A stretch of 64,000 nt of DNA from UBA6107 sp963814295 (GCA_963814295.1 CAWFCH010000008.1:299197-363196); one strand, 5' to 3'; positions 1 through 10,165 are shown, numbered from the stretch's first letter. The notes: generated by a model from the sequence alone, not told the origin. A program made the numbers and translations.

Positions 1-1005
1 GACCAGCAGCAGAGTGGACTGAACGACATCACCGAGGTAGACGGGAACCCCGAGCACGCGGCTGACAGTCTGCGCGCCGGTGTCAATGAGGCCGATAAAC
101 AGGGCTGCGATGGTGGCACCGATGGGGTTCAAACCACCAAGGGTGGCAACGATGATGCCGGTGTAGCCATACCCGCCTGAAAGTTCGCTGATGAGGTGGT
201 AGTGTATACCGGCAATCTCGCTCACACCCGCCAGCCCGGCGATGCCCCCGCTGACCAAAGCAGCGATCAGCATGGTCCGGTTCACGTTGATACCGGCGAA
301 CTGTGCGCCGGCTTTGCTGGCACCGACCGCACGCATCTGCAGCCCAAGCGGGGTGCGCTTGATAATGAAGTAGACGATTAAAACCACCACCATGGCAATG
401 ACAAACCCAAGGTGCAAACGCGACTTTGGGATCAATTGCACGAACCTGGCGGCTTCAAAGAACTCGGGGGATTTTGGCCAGCCTGTCTCAGGGTCGCGCC
501 AGGGGCCGTTGAGCAGCGCGGAAATGAAGTACATGATGATGGAATTCATCAGGAGTGTGGTTACCACCTCGTCCACTTTCAGCTTGACCTTTAATAAGGC
601 AGGGATTAGGGCCCAAAGCAAACCGGCAATGAAACCGAGCACCAGCATCAATGGAACGGCGGCGATGGCGGGTAGGCTTGTGAACGTGGCCCCCACCCAG
701 GCGGCTGCGACCGCTCCCGCGTAGAGCTGACCTTCAGCGCCGATGTTGTAATATCCGGCGGTAAACGCGAAGGTCACGGCGATGCCTGTGAAAATGAGAG
801 GGGTAGCTTTGACCAACACTTCAAGTGCTGAAAACCTGGTGGAAAGCGGGACAATGATGAAGTTGTAATAGGCCTCAAAAGGGTTGGCCCCGGCCAGGAT
901 GATGAATATGGATGTGATGAGGAATGTAACGAGCACCGCCACAATGGGGATGAGCACTTTGGCCCATACTGGGGCAGGGGATCGTTCTAACCGGTATTTG
1001 ATCAC
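1..1005 (-). CDS. ABC transporter permease, nucleoside/simple-sugar type (partial)
   Basis: Open frame from a GTG at 1005 (preceded by GGAGG about 10 bases upstream) to the window edge, 335 codons with no stop, so the C-terminus lies outside. The translation is hydrophobic, with many membrane segments. It contains a stretch reading NIGAEGQLYAGA and a later GGLNPIGATIAALFIG, both typical of BPD_transp_2 permeases that work with BmpA-type binding proteins (NupP/YufP group). It follows the ATPase gene at 1034-2518 by 28 bases on the same strand and presumably forms the membrane channel with it. A second permease would be expected beyond the left edge. Substrate is inferred from context (purine or pyrimidine nucleosides), not shown. 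Confidence 0.85.
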   Translation of the reverse strand, partial: MIKYRLERSPAPVWAKVLIPIVAVLVTFLITSIFIILAGANPFEAYYNFIIVPLSTRFSALEVLVKATPLIFTGIAVTFAFTAGYYNIGAEGQLYAGAVAAAWVGATFTSLPAIAAVPLMLVLGFIAGLLWALIPALLKVKLKVDEVVTTLLMNSIIMYFISALLNGPWRDPETGWPKSPEFFEAARFVQLIPKSRLHLGFVIAMVVVLIVYFIIKRTPLGLQMRAVGASKAGAQFAGINVNRTMLIAALVSGGIAGLAGVSEIAGIHYHLISELSGGYGYTGIIVATLGGLNPIGATIAALFIGLIDTGAQTVSRVLGVPVYLGDVVQSTLLLV

Positions 1006-1033
1006 AATAAATCCTCCAATGCGAAGATTGACA

Positions 1034-2518
1034 TCAAGCAGCACCTGCCATTAGCAGACCCAGTTTTTCAGGCGTGGCTTCAGCTGAAGGGATGATCCCC
1101 CTGATGCTGCCTTCGTAGATCACCGCGATGCGGTCGGAGAGCGCTAGCACTTCATCCAGGTCTTCAGAGAGCAGCACGATGGCGGTTCCCTTGTCCCGCT
1201 CTTCCAGCAGCCTTTTGCGCACGTATTCAGTAGCCCCAACGTCAAGTCCGCGGGTGGGCTGGGAGGCGATCAGGACTTTGGGCTTTCGGGATAACGCACG
1301 GGCAAGGACAACCTTTTGCATGTTCCCGCCGGAGAGTTTACGCAACTGGTCACCCGGAGAGGCTTTTATCTGGAACTCGCGGATGATCTCAACTGCGTCC
1401 ACCTGGATCTTCTTGCGGTCCAGAACTCCTTTGTTGGTGTAATCCTTTATGTGTTCGAGGGCGAGGTTCTCGGCGACTGTGAGATCACCGATAGTTCCCT
1501 CGTGCCTGTCCTGGGGTGTGCGGCCAATACCGGCATCCGAGATGGCGCCAGGGGTGAGTTTGGTAATTTCCTTCCCGTCGATCTTTATGGTTCCCTGGTC
1601 GGGTGTGACCAACCCTGTAATCACTTCGGTCAGTTCTCCCTGGCCGTTGCCCGAAACTCCCGCTATCCCCAGGATCTCACCAACGCCAACACTAAATGAA
1701 ACATTATCAAGAACTTTCAGACCCTGTTTGCTCTCAAGGGTAATGCCTGAAAGTTCATAGACGGGTTCACTGGCCGACCGGGCTGTCTGGAGCTGCACAC
1801 CAAAGGTTTCACGACCGACCATCATCTTTGCCAGTTCAACCTGGGTGGTTTCAACTTTCTTCACCGTGTTGGCGACCTTGCCGTCGCGCAAAACAGTAAT
1901 CCTATCGCAAACAGCCATAACTTCTACAAGCTTATGGCTGATAAATATCACTGAAAGGCCAGATTTAACCAATCTGACAAGGGATTCGAACAAGGAGTCC
2001 ACTTCCTGGGGCACAAGGACGGCTGTAGGCTCATCCATAATAAGGATGCGCGCGTTTCTGTAGAGCGCTTTGAGAATTTCAACGCGCTGCCTTTCACCAA
2101 CCGATAGATCTTTTACGAGCGCTGCAGGTGTTACGGGAACGCCGAATTTTTCTGATGCCTCGGCCACATCATTCTCAATCTCTTTTTGGGAGATCACGAT
2201 CTTATTGGAATATCCCAGGACGATGTTTTCTGCAACCGTTAACGTAGGTACCAGCGTGAAGTGTTGGGTGACCATACCAATTCCCGCGGCGATGGCTTCT
2301 TTTGGAGAGTGAATGGCGACTTTTTCGCCATCGACGAAAATCTCACCACTATCCGCTCGATAAAGCCCATATAGAATGCGCATCAGGGTTGTCTTACCGG
2401 CACCGTTCTCGCCAAGGAGGGCGTGGATTTCACCCTGCTCCAGGTTAAAATTCACATCCACGTTGGCATTAACCGGACCGAAAGATTTGTAAATGTGCTT
2501 CATTTCAACAGCTAACAT
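1034..2518 (-). CDS. ABC transporter ATP-binding protein, double-domain (nucleoside/sugar type)
   Basis: A 494-residue protein with two fused ABC ATPase domains, as in the RbsA/MglA/NupO family. The first domain has Walker A GENGAGKT at about residues 36-43, signature LSVGERQR and Walker B LIMDEPTAVL. The second has a degenerate P-loop (GVSGNGQGE) and signature LSGGNMQK, the usual asymmetry of this family. It would energise uptake through the permease at 1-1005 with the lipoprotein at 2601-3614 as receptor. It lies between them on the same strand. Family assignment is firm; nucleoside specificity is inferred from the BmpA-type partner and the neighbouring base-catabolism genes. Confidence 0.93.
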   Translation of the reverse strand: MLAVEMKHIYKSFGPVNANVDVNFNLEQGEIHALLGENGAGKTTLMRILYGLYRADSGEIFVDGEKVAIHSPKEAIAAGIGMVTQHFTLVPTLTVAENIVLGYSNKIVISQKEIENDVAEASEKFGVPVTPAALVKDLSVGERQRVEILKALYRNARILIMDEPTAVLVPQEVDSLFESLVRLVKSGLSVIFISHKLVEVMAVCDRITVLRDGKVANTVKKVETTQVELAKMMVGRETFGVQLQTARSASEPVYELSGITLESKQGLKVLDNVSFSVGVGEILGIAGVSGNGQGELTEVITGLVTPDQGTIKIDGKEITKLTPGAISDAGIGRTPQDRHEGTIGDLTVAENLALEHIKDYTNKGVLDRKKIQVDAVEIIREFQIKASPGDQLRKLSGGNMQKVVLARALSRKPKVLIASQPTRGLDVGATEYVRKRLLEERDKGTAIVLLSEDLDEVLALSDRIAVIYEGSIRGIIPSAEATPEKLGLLMAGAA

Positions 2519-2560
2519 GGCTTATCCTTCGAAATGTATTTCTATTCAAATATAAATCGA

Positions 2561-2585
2561 GGCGGCAGAGTCAAACTCTGCCGCC
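2561..2585 (-). terminator. Perfect intercistronic hairpin between binding-protein and ATPase genes
   Basis: An 11-bp perfect stem (GGCGGCAGAGT / ACTCTGCCGCC) with a 3-base loop between the stop of the binding-protein gene (2601) and the start of the ATPase (2518). No long T-run follows on the minus strand, so it may act as an mRNA-stabilising or attenuating hairpin that gives more binding protein than transporter. Confidence 0.7.
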
Positions 2586-2600
2586 CCTGATTTATTGAGT

Positions 2601-3614
2601 TTAATTCACTGCGCCAGGCTGAGCTTCATCAATGGGAACACGGAACATACCACTCTTGATGGCTGCTTCCTTGGCGGTCACGGCTGCGAGAATTTCTGCA
2701 GGGATCTTGCTGTCATTGCCATGGAAGGGGGCCAGAGAAGCGCCACCCATTGCCATCATACTGAAGTCTTTGAGGTCGACGGCGTCGAAAGTGTCGTTTT
2801 TGACCTGTTCGATCACGTGATTTACCGTCGGGGTCATGTTCCAAACCGGACCGGTGATGACCCACTCGGGAGCGATTTCATTCTGGTCGCTCATGTTGCC
2901 AAACACGTACACACCCTTTTCAGCAGCGGCTTCGATGACGCCAGCGCGCTCCGCGAAAAGAACGTCAGCGCCTGCGCTGATGTGGGCAAGTGCCTGCTCT
3001 TTGGCAGTGGCGGGATCAAAGAAGGAGTTGATGAAGGAGACCAGGACGGTCACTTCAGGATTGGTTTCCTTGGCTCCGGCGATGAAGGCGTTTACCAGGC
3101 GGTTGACTTCGGGGATGGGAACGGCTGCAACCACACCGATGGTGTTGGTTTTGGTCAACCCACCGGCGATCATACCACTCAGGTAAGCCGGTTCGTGGAT
3201 CCAGTTGTCGAAAACAGCCAGGTTGGGGGCAACCGGACCGAGTTCAGAACCGAAGGCGAATGCAATATCAGGATAATCTGCTGCAACGCGGCGGACCGCT
3301 TCTTCGTTCACGAAAGCATCACCCATGATGAGATCGGGTTTCTGCTGTTCGGCAACTTCGCGCAGTACACGTTCCATGTCTCCGGAGTAACCGATATCCT
3401 CGGTGTAAGAGTATTCGATTTTTCCCTCTTCTTCGGCTATAAGCAGCGCGTCGTGGATGACGCCATCCCACGGCTCTTCAATGGGAGTCGCGAAGGCACC
3501 AAAGACTTTGACCTTGCCGCTGGTGGCTGCTTCTTCTCCACCCGCGCAGCCAGCGATGAGGCTGGCGATCATCAGAATTGCTACGAACATCGGAACTAAC
3601 GACTTTTTGGACAT
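2601..3614 (-). CDS. BmpA/TmpC-type substrate-binding lipoprotein (nucleoside receptor)
   Basis: A 337-residue lipoprotein. I chose the ATG at 3614 because it is preceded by GGAGATAAA and begins a clean signal sequence ending in the lipobox LIAGC (Cys about residue 23). A longer reading from 3719 would put a non-signal sequence ahead of it. The mature protein has the periplasmic-binding fold of the BMP family (KVKVFGAFATPIEEPWDGV near the start, later GADVLFAERAGVIEAA), whose members bind purine nucleosides. It should deliver substrate to the transporter encoded downstream. The gene is first in the transporter set and lies 126 bases after the deaminase gene. Confidence 0.9.
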   Translation of the reverse strand: MSKKSLVPMFVAILMIASLIAGCAGGEEAATSGKVKVFGAFATPIEEPWDGVIHDALLIAEEEGKIEYSYTEDIGYSGDMERVLREVAEQQKPDLIMGDAFVNEEAVRRVAADYPDIAFAFGSELGPVAPNLAVFDNWIHEPAYLSGMIAGGLTKTNTIGVVAAVPIPEVNRLVNAFIAGAKETNPEVTVLVSFINSFFDPATAKEQALAHISAGADVLFAERAGVIEAAAEKGVYVFGNMSDQNEIAPEWVITGPVWNMTPTVNHVIEQVKNDTFDAVDLKDFSMMAMGGASLAPFHGNDSKIPAEILAAVTAKEAAIKSGMFRVPIDEAQPGAVN

Positions 3615-3740
3615 TTTATCTCCTTCTATAAGGTATGTTGTATTTAAACGCCTTGAATAACGTGTCTTGGTTAACTCCTGGCTTCTTCCTCCTTTCTGAA
3701 TTGCAGTATGATAGCACAATTCAGTTTATCCTAAAGACGG

Positions 3741-4982
3741 TTACGAATTCTCCCTAATGAGCATGTCCATTTTCGCCTGGTCCACCAGCTTTCCATGGCT
3801 GATGACGTACAGGGGTTTTTCGTGAAAGCGCAGCGCTTCGAGCACATTAGGCTGGTCAAGCACTACCAGGTTTGCAGGCGCGCCTTCCTTGATCTCGAAA
3901 TCCTTAAGCCCAATAGCACGGGCGGCGTTCGTAGTGACCATGTTGTACAGTACTTCCATATCGTCGCGGGTTGTGAACCACAGCAGGTGTGAGTTCAGGA
4001 ATGCCACTTCGAGCATGTTGTTGCGACCATAAGGATAGTAAGCGTCGGATATGTCATCCTGACCCAGGCAAACGAGCACGCCTTCTTCAAGCAGTTCGCG
4101 CACGCGCGCGTGCAATGGTCCGGTGTGTGGATCACTGACCACACCCATATTTGCTTTCTTGAGGATGGCGGCGAGTTTCTGCAGGTAAGGCTTGGGGTAC
4201 AACGCCATGGCGCGGGCGTGGTGAGCCAGCGAACGGCCCTGCCATCCGGTGCGGATGGTTTCCAGCGCCATTACCTCAAGGGAGCGCAAACCGTTATCGC
4301 CGGCGTCGTCCACCAGCATGGATACAGGTTTGTCGTATTCTTTTGCCAGCGCGAAGCAGATGCGCACGTGTTCAGCAATATCCGCGTCTGTGTACTCGAT
4401 CCAGGGGATGCCGCCAACAACATCAGCACCCAGGTCCATGGCCTGGCGCATCAATCCTTCCGCTCCCGGTTCACGAACCAGTCCATCCTGGGCGAAGGCA
4501 ACTGTCTGGATGTCCACAATACCCTTGAACTCATCGCGCGCCTTGATGAGCGCTTTGATACCCTCGAGCTTGCCCTTTGAATCCACATCGGCAAAGGCGC
4601 GGATATGGGTACACCCGTACCTGGCGGCGAGAGCGGCGGCTTTTCTTACATTTTTGATGATCCATTTCTCGTCGTAGTTATCTTTAACCCGGGCAGCCAG
4701 TTCGATGGCGGTCATGGCTTTACCCATATCAGCGCCGTGGTAATCTTTCAGCGCGGATTCATCCATCATCATCAATGTGTACACCTTGCACAGGTGCAGG
4801 TGGGTGTTGACAAATGATTCAGTTACCAGGTTACCGCCGGCATCCAGTTCCTGATCGCCATTGGAGTCGATCTTTTCCGTGATTTTCGTGATCTTTCCGT
4901 TTTTAATACCAATGTCCATCCTGGCATTGGCATCGCTGCGCAAAACCGCGTTACGGATGATCATGTCGTATTGTTCGCTCAT
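3741..4982 (-). CDS. Cytosine-deaminase-like amidohydrolase
   Basis: A 413-residue metal-dependent amidohydrolase of the CodA / isopropylammelide hydrolase group. The metal-binding motif appears as VNTHLHLCK at about residues 58-66. Later come a conserved His in SLAHHARAM, SDPHTGP, and the metal-ligand Asp in LGQDDISD. The closing segment LVVLDQPNVLEALR is the small beta domain typical of these enzymes. The family deaminates cytosine or hydrolyses related ring amines; the exact substrate is not determined. It sits between the Mo hydroxylase and the nucleoside importer, supporting a role in nucleobase breakdown. Start at 4982 is preceded by GGAGGAAT. Confidence 0.87.
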   Translation of the reverse strand: MSEQYDMIIRNAVLRSDANARMDIGIKNGKITKITEKIDSNGDQELDAGGNLVTESFVNTHLHLCKVYTLMMMDESALKDYHGADMGKAMTAIELAARVKDNYDEKWIIKNVRKAAALAARYGCTHIRAFADVDSKGKLEGIKALIKARDEFKGIVDIQTVAFAQDGLVREPGAEGLMRQAMDLGADVVGGIPWIEYTDADIAEHVRICFALAKEYDKPVSMLVDDAGDNGLRSLEVMALETIRTGWQGRSLAHHARAMALYPKPYLQKLAAILKKANMGVVSDPHTGPLHARVRELLEEGVLVCLGQDDISDAYYPYGRNNMLEVAFLNSHLLWFTTRDDMEVLYNMVTTNAARAIGLKDFEIKEGAPANLVVLDQPNVLEALRFHEKPLYVISHGKLVDQAKMDMLIRENS

Positions 4983-5004
4983 ATTCCTCCAGATGATGTT
5001 TAAA

Positions 5005-5030
5005 AATGCCGGATGGGGACATCCGGCATT
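5005..5030 (-). terminator. Intrinsic terminator after Mo-hydroxylase large-subunit gene
   Basis: An 11-bp perfect stem (AATGCCGGATG / CATCCGGCATT) with a 4-base loop, 14 bases past the large-subunit stop at 5044. On the minus strand it is followed directly by a run of T. It should reduce or end read-through into the deaminase/importer genes. Confidence 0.75.
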
Positions 5031-5043
5031 TCGATTTTGGGTT

Positions 5044-7404
5044 TTACTTCACAATGCCAGCGTCAAGCATCCCCAGGTAGATCTTCTCTGCTGAATATGG
5101 AGGACCTTCCAGGCGGACACCGGTGGCGGCGTAAATGGCATTGCCGAGCGCGGCAATGGTGGGCACCATGGGGTGTTCACCAACTCCGCGGGCACCCCAC
5201 GGACCATCGTCCTGTGGTACCTCGACGTACGGGGTCTCCAGCTTGAAATCGGTGTCAGCGGTGGTGGCGATGCGGTAATCCACGAAGCTGGGATTGGTCA
5301 TCACACCGTCGCGCAGACGGATCTCTTCAAACATGGCGGAGCTGAGCCCTTGCACGAAACCACCTTCAACCTGGGCTTTCACCAGCGCCGGGTTGATGGC
5401 TTTACCAACATCGAACGATGCCGCCGGCTTTTATTACGTGAATGCGTCCGGTGTCCTTTCTCAATCTCAATATCCAAGTCCTTCGCAGCCCACGGTGTAA
5501 TGCACCACCGCGCGCGCGCCCTGGCCGGTCTCTGCGTCCAGGTTGGTGACGTATTTTGGCATGAAGGAACCGCGTCCTACGATGGGTCCTCCCACCCAGC
5601 CTTCGTCGTTCGGTCTGGGAAGGCCGTAAATCACCAGGTTGGCAAGTGGTGTTTCCTGTTCACTCTTGTAAGAAACCACCATACCGTTGACGATATCCAG
5701 GTCTTCAGGGGTCTCGTTCCACGCCTCTGCCACCACATCCAGGATCTGCTTACGCGCGTCTTGCGCTGCAAGACGCACGGCGTTACCCATGCTCCAGGTA
5801 AGGCGGCTGGCGACGGTCTGCCACTCATAAGGGCTGTACTGTGTATCCACCGGTCCGGCGATGCGCACATCCTCATACTTTACGCCCAGGGCTTCCGCGG
5901 CGATTTGTGCCATCACCGTGAAGGTACCCTGGCCGATCTCCTGTCCGCCAAGTCCGACGGTCGCTTTACCATCTTCAGAGAGTTCCACCCAGGCGCTTGA
6001 ACCGGGGTTGGGTGGCATGGCGGGAGCTTTCCACATGATGGCGATGCCCTTACCGCGCAAACGGTCTGGCGAGGTCGGTTCCTCCTTCTTGGAGAACTCG
6101 ATCGACTTGGCCACGTTGTCGATACATTCCTGGATGCCGTTGGCGTGCATGGTCATACCCGTCACGACAATGTCGCCTTCAGCAATGGCATTCTGCTTGA
6201 GGAAAGCCACACGTTCAATACCGGCTTTTTCTGCCAGCTCATCCATCGCCTGGTCAATGCCGGTATGCAGCTCGGACATACCGAAACCACGGTAAGCGCC
6301 ACCGATGGGGTGGTTGGTGTAAACACAGATACTGTCGGTCCACACATTCGGGATATCGTACGGACCGGAGCTGGAGTAACCACCGGCGCGAGTGATGTTG
6401 GTACCGTATTCGGTTGAGGCGCCGCCGTCCCAGTACATAACGTTCTTGAGGCCGAGGATATTGCCATCTTTGTCGCAGCCGACCTTCACATGGATGGTGA
6501 GCCCCTGGCGCACGAAGTTGGTGTAGAACTCCTCTTCGCGGGTAAGGACGAATTTGATGGGGTAACCTTTGATCTTTGTCGCCAGGGCAACCGGGATGGC
6601 TTCCATGGTGACGCCAGCCTTTGAACCAAATCCGCCGCCCACCAGCGGTGCGATGACCCGCAGGTCGCTGTGAGAAATGTGCAGGGCTTTGGCGATCAGG
6701 TTGCGCTGCGCGAACGGGGACTGCGAGGATGCCCACAGCGTGACTTTTCCTTTTTCGTCCATCATCGCCACTGCGCCGTGGGTTTCAATAGGCACATGCT
6801 GAATATGCGGCACCTTGTAGGTCTTTTCGACTATATAGGCGCACTGTTTCCAGGCGGCTTCCACATCTCCCTTGCGGATTTTGAAGTGGTTGGAGATGTT
6901 GGTGCCGGGTTTTGGGAAGATGAAGTTCATGACATCATATTTACCCAGGTCAGGGTGAATAAGGGGGGCTTTTTCTGAAGCGCCAACTCGGCATCGAAAA
7001 CGCCTTCAAGCAATTCGTATTCCACTTCCACCAGGCGAGCAGGCTTTTTCCGCGATCTCTTCAGTAACCGCGGCAACGGCTGCGACTGGTTCGCCCAAGA
7101 AGCGCACACGGTCAGTGGCGAAAATGGTCTTGTCTTTGAGGTAAAGGCCGATGCGTTCGGGGAAGTCTTTACCAGTGACAACGGCTTTGACACCGGGGAG
7201 TTTTTCCGCTTTACTGGTATCGATTCGCTTGATAAGCGCGTGCGGGTGCGGGCTGCGCACGGCGCGGGCGTAAAGTAATTTATTACCAAACTGGATATCG
7301 TCGACGTAGGTTGCCGCACCTGTTACTTTTTCCAGCACATCATTACGGATGACACTCGTGCCGACGATTGTAGTGGTTTTTTCGGTTGATCTCGCGTTTG
7401 CCAT
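5044..7404 (-). pseudogene. Xanthine-dehydrogenase-family molybdenum-binding subunit, multiply frameshifted
   Basis: Reads as a near full-length (about 780 residue) Mo-hydroxylase large subunit only if several single-base shifts are allowed. The N-terminal part starts at 7404 (GGAGCCGAAAT ahead of ATG, MANARSTEK). The frame changes near 7042, again near 6950 at an A/C-rich stretch, and about three times between 5380 and 5480. Conserved pieces survive on both sides: LPGVKAVVTGKDFP, VGGGFGSKAG, IGGAYRGFGMSE, LGGQEIGQGTFTVMAQ, and the C-terminal RGVGEHPMVPTIAALGNAI with the catalytic-region Glu. No CoxL signature AYRCSFR is present, so it is a purine/aromatic hydroxylase type, not CO dehydrogenase. 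It follows the Fe-S and FAD subunit genes. Either sequence errors or a recently decaying gene. Confidence 0.82.
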
Positions 7405-7461
7405 ATTTCGGCTCCTTTAAAGGATTTTTCCTGTCTAAAGTCTTTTATAACATCGCCAGGT

Positions 7462-7927
7462 CTATGAATTAGCCGCTTCTTTGACCGCTTCGACGATTCT
7501 AAAATAACCCGTGCAGCGGCACAGGTTGCCAACCAGCGCTTCCCTGATCTCGGTTTCGGTCGGATCAGGATTGCGGTTCAGCAACGCTGTCGCCGAGATC
7601 AACATCCCCGGGGTGCAGAACCCGCACTGCACTCCGCCTGCATTGATGATGGTGTTCTGTAGTTTGCTGAGCTTACCATCTTTTGCCAGGCCTTCGACGG
7701 TGACGAATACGGGCACCTTCGCATTCAGCGGCCAGTACCATGCAGCTGTTTACGGGTTCATCATTAAATAATACGGTGCATGCGCCGCATTCGCCGGCTG
7801 AGCAGCCGTTCTTGGTGCCGGTGAGGGAGAGTTTTTCGCGCAGCATTTGGAGCAGCGTCATGTGCTGGGGTACATCGACCGTTTCAACCACATCATTAAC
7901 GGTGAGTGTGATTCTGGAATAAGACAT
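7462..7927 (-). CDS. Xanthine-dehydrogenase-family 2Fe-2S subunit, frameshifted
   Basis: Small iron-sulfur subunit of the Mo hydroxylase, about 155 residues, carrying two [2Fe-2S] clusters. It starts at 7927 (AGGAGGTATGA before ATG). The N-terminal plant-ferredoxin-like motif CSAGECGACTVLFN and the C-terminal motif CGFCTPGM ... NLCRCTGY are both present but in different frames. The break falls near 7710, where the protein should run ECEGA-(shift)-VFVTVEGLAKDG. One inserted or missing base explains it. It passes electrons from the Mo site (5044-7404) to the FAD subunit (7961-8854). Confidence 0.85.
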
Positions 7928-7960
7928 TCATACCTCCTGTAAAGTTACAAACAGCCGGGG

Positions 7961-8854
7961 CTATTTGTTTAATTTGTTCCACACTTCCGTGATCGCTTCG
8001 CGAGCCAGGTTGCGTACCATGAGCTTGCGGTAGCGCGCTGACCCGCGCACATCGTCGATGGGGGTGACGGAATTCATGGCAGCGTCAGCAGCCTGTGCGA
8101 TTGTTTCGGGAGTGATCTTTTTCTCTGCGAGAATGGCTTCAGCTTTCAATGCTTCCATGGGGACGGGCGCGACTGAGGCCAGGGCAATCCTGAATGTGTA
8201 ACCTGATGGTGACTCTCTGTTTGGGTACCCCAGGGCAGTTACTCCCACAATGGAGAGGTCGCTGATCATGTTTCTTCCGAGTTTCTTGTAAACACCGACC
8301 ATACCAGCAGGAGGCGGTGGTAGTGTAATGGAAGTGACTACATCACCTGGTTTGAGAACTGTTCGGCCTGGTGCCAGGAAGAACGCGCTCAAAGGCACGG
8401 TGCGTTTGCCTTCAACACCGTGAACATTCAACACACCATCAAGCGCCAGGCAGGTTCCGATGGTGTCACCAGCTGGCGAGGCGTTACAAATGTTACCGAT
8501 AATGGTGGCGCGGTTGCGCAGCTGGTAGCTGGCGACGGATCTCGCGGCTTCGACCAGGTTTGGATAATACTTGATGACATCCTTGTTTGCGATGACCTGG
8601 TTCATCGTCACCGCGGCGCCAATGGTTAACCCCTGCTTGGGGTCATAATTGAGTTCTTTTGTGCCTTCAAGTCCTTTGATGTCGACAAGGTAGTTTAGCT
8701 TGAGTACCCCGTCGCGCAGGCGCACAAAACTATCGGTGCCACCCGAGAAGGGTTTGGCTGATCCTTCATGTTCCTCGAGGAACTTGCACGCTTCGCTGAG
8801 CGTGGCGGGTTTTACATACTCTAGCTCTGGGAGTCCTGGATGAGGATTGATCAT
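7961..8854 (-). CDS. Xanthine-dehydrogenase-family FAD-binding subunit
   Basis: A 297-residue medium subunit of the CoxM/XdhB type. It shows the FAD-binding stretch KPFSGGTDSFVRLRDGV and the second flavin motif TIIGNICNASPAGD, in the expected positions. It is intact, unlike the two following genes. It is first in the three-subunit set, 33 bases before the Fe-S gene. The enzyme would hydroxylate a purine-like or other heteroaromatic substrate; the substrate cannot be fixed from sequence. Confidence 0.9.
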   Translation of the reverse strand: MINPHPGLPELEYVKPATLSEACKFLEEHEGSAKPFSGGTDSFVRLRDGVLKLNYLVDIKGLEGTKELNYDPKQGLTIGAAVTMNQVIANKDVIKYYPNLVEAARSVASYQLRNRATIIGNICNASPAGDTIGTCLALDGVLNVHGVEGKRTVPLSAFFLAPGRTVLKPGDVVTSITLPPPPAGMVGVYKKLGRNMISDLSIVGVTALGYPNRESPSGYTFRIALASVAPVPMEALKAEAILAEKKITPETIAQAADAAMNSVTPIDDVRGSARYRKLMVRNLAREAITEVWNKLNK

Positions 8855-9307
8855 GGTGTGTCCTATCTTCCTTTGTTTTTGGATTCAAGCCAGATGGCTT
8901 TTTTACTCACCCCATTGGGTGACCTTTAGAGCAATATTGATCAGGGCGAAATTTCATATGCTGATGGGTGTATTTATTTGAATTCCCGGGTACTGATCAC
9001 CTCGCTTTCTCTTTAACGATAAAAATAAATTAATGCCATCATTTTCGTGATGATGTAAAATGTATTTAACAGCTAAAAATCCTTCGCCAGATTGATGATA
9101 GCATGAAAAAAAAGCCTTTTCAAGAAGAATATAGCGCTTGTCTGACAAAAGAGGATAAATGTAATACACCTTCAATAGGTATGTACTGGATCTCTATTAT
9201 GAATTTGCAGGAATATACCCTGAGACACTCCCAAACATTGTTATGCTCTTCATATAATAGCAATCCAACGAGACTATAAAAAAATCGCAGGAAATGGAAA
9301 ATTACTT
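8855..9307. other. Intergenic region between divergent units, no gene recognised
   Basis: About 450 AT-rich bases separating the minus-strand Mo-hydroxylase unit from the plus-strand DegV gene. It must hold both promoters. A TATAAT hexamer sits at 9253-9258, 50 bases ahead of the DegV start, with no convincing -35 box. A short hairpin (TCACCC / GGGTGA) lies around 8907-8922 in the leader of the FAD-subunit gene. A 73-codon minus-strand frame at 8954-9175 lacks a ribosome site and protein-like composition. Confidence 0.4.
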
Positions 9308-10165
9308 ATGACAAAACAAGTTACCATAATTACCGATAGTACCAATGATCTTCCGGTAGGTTTGAGGGAGAAATTCAAAATCCAGGTCGTTCCGCTGACC
9401 ATCGTGTGGGGAGATAAACAATATCTTGATGGCATAGAAATCACACCCGAGCAATTCTACGAACGGCTGGGAACCACCTCCGATCATCCCACAACGTCGC
9501 AACCAACGCCGCAGGATTTCACCCGTGCCTATGAGGAAGCCGCATCTGGCGGGGCTGATGAGATTTTGGTAATCACCATCAGCGGTGCCATGAGCGGGAC
9601 GATCGAATCCGCGAAGGCGGCTGCAGAAGCGTTCCATATTCCTGTTCGGGTGGTGGACTCCAAGTCCAATTCGATGAGCCTGGGTTGGCAGATCCTGGCG
9701 GCCGCGCGCGCACGTGAAGCTGGCGCGGACCTTGAGGGGATGGTGATGGCAGCGGATGGGGTGAGGAACCGGCTGCATTACCACATTGTGCTCGACACGC
9801 TGGAATACCTGGTAAAAGGGGGGCGTGTCGCGGGTGCCGCCAAATTCGTTGGTAATGTGTTGAACATTAAACCGCAGATCCGCGTCAATCACCAGAGCGG
9901 GACGGTGGAGGCGGGAGATGTATCGCGCACCCGCGCCCGCGCGCTGGAAACGTTGTATTCCGGATTTTTTAAGAAAGTAGACGCGTCACAACCCTTGCAC
10001 ATCGCAGTGCTGCATAACGCGGCCTATGAGGATGCGCAGGTTCTGGCTGACAGGATCACAGCGGAGCATGAAAATGTTGAGCTGATCATTGGTATCGTGT
10101 CGCCAGTGCTGGGGGCGCACACCGGATCGCGCGCGGTAGCGCTCTGCGGCTATTCAGGGGATTGA
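9308..10165 (+). CDS. DegV family fatty-acid-binding protein
   Basis: A 285-residue cytosolic protein with the DegV fold. The N-terminus TIITDSTNDLP and the following IQVVPLTIVWGDKQY are diagnostic. The fatty-acid carboxylate-binding region appears as TSQPTPQDF and ISGAMSGTIESAK. DegV/FakB proteins present fatty acids to a FakA kinase in Firmicutes; no kinase is next to this gene. It is transcribed toward the PhnDCEE-type importer 129 bases downstream, but a functional link is not evident. Confidence 0.88.
   Translation: MTKQVTIITDSTNDLPVGLREKFKIQVVPLTIVWGDKQYLDGIEITPEQFYERLGTTSDHPTTSQPTPQDFTRAYEEAASGGADEILVITISGAMSGTIESAKAAAEAFHIPVRVVDSKSNSMSLGWQILAAARAREAGADLEGMVMAADGVRNRLHYHIVLDTLEYLVKGGRVAGAAKFVGNVLNIKPQIRVNHQSGTVEAGDVSRTRARALETLYSGFFKKVDASQPLHIAVLHNAAYEDAQVLADRITAEHENVELIIGIVSPVLGAHTGSRAVALCGYSGD

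Noticed and set aside
2595..3599. 334-codon plus-strand frame opposite the BmpA-like gene
   Set aside because: Shadow frame: the minus strand carries a complete lipoprotein with signal peptide and family motifs; the plus-strand product has no recognisable features.
8954..9175. 73-codon minus-strand frame in the intergenic gap
   Set aside because: No ribosome site, no protein-like composition, and AT-rich promoter-like DNA.
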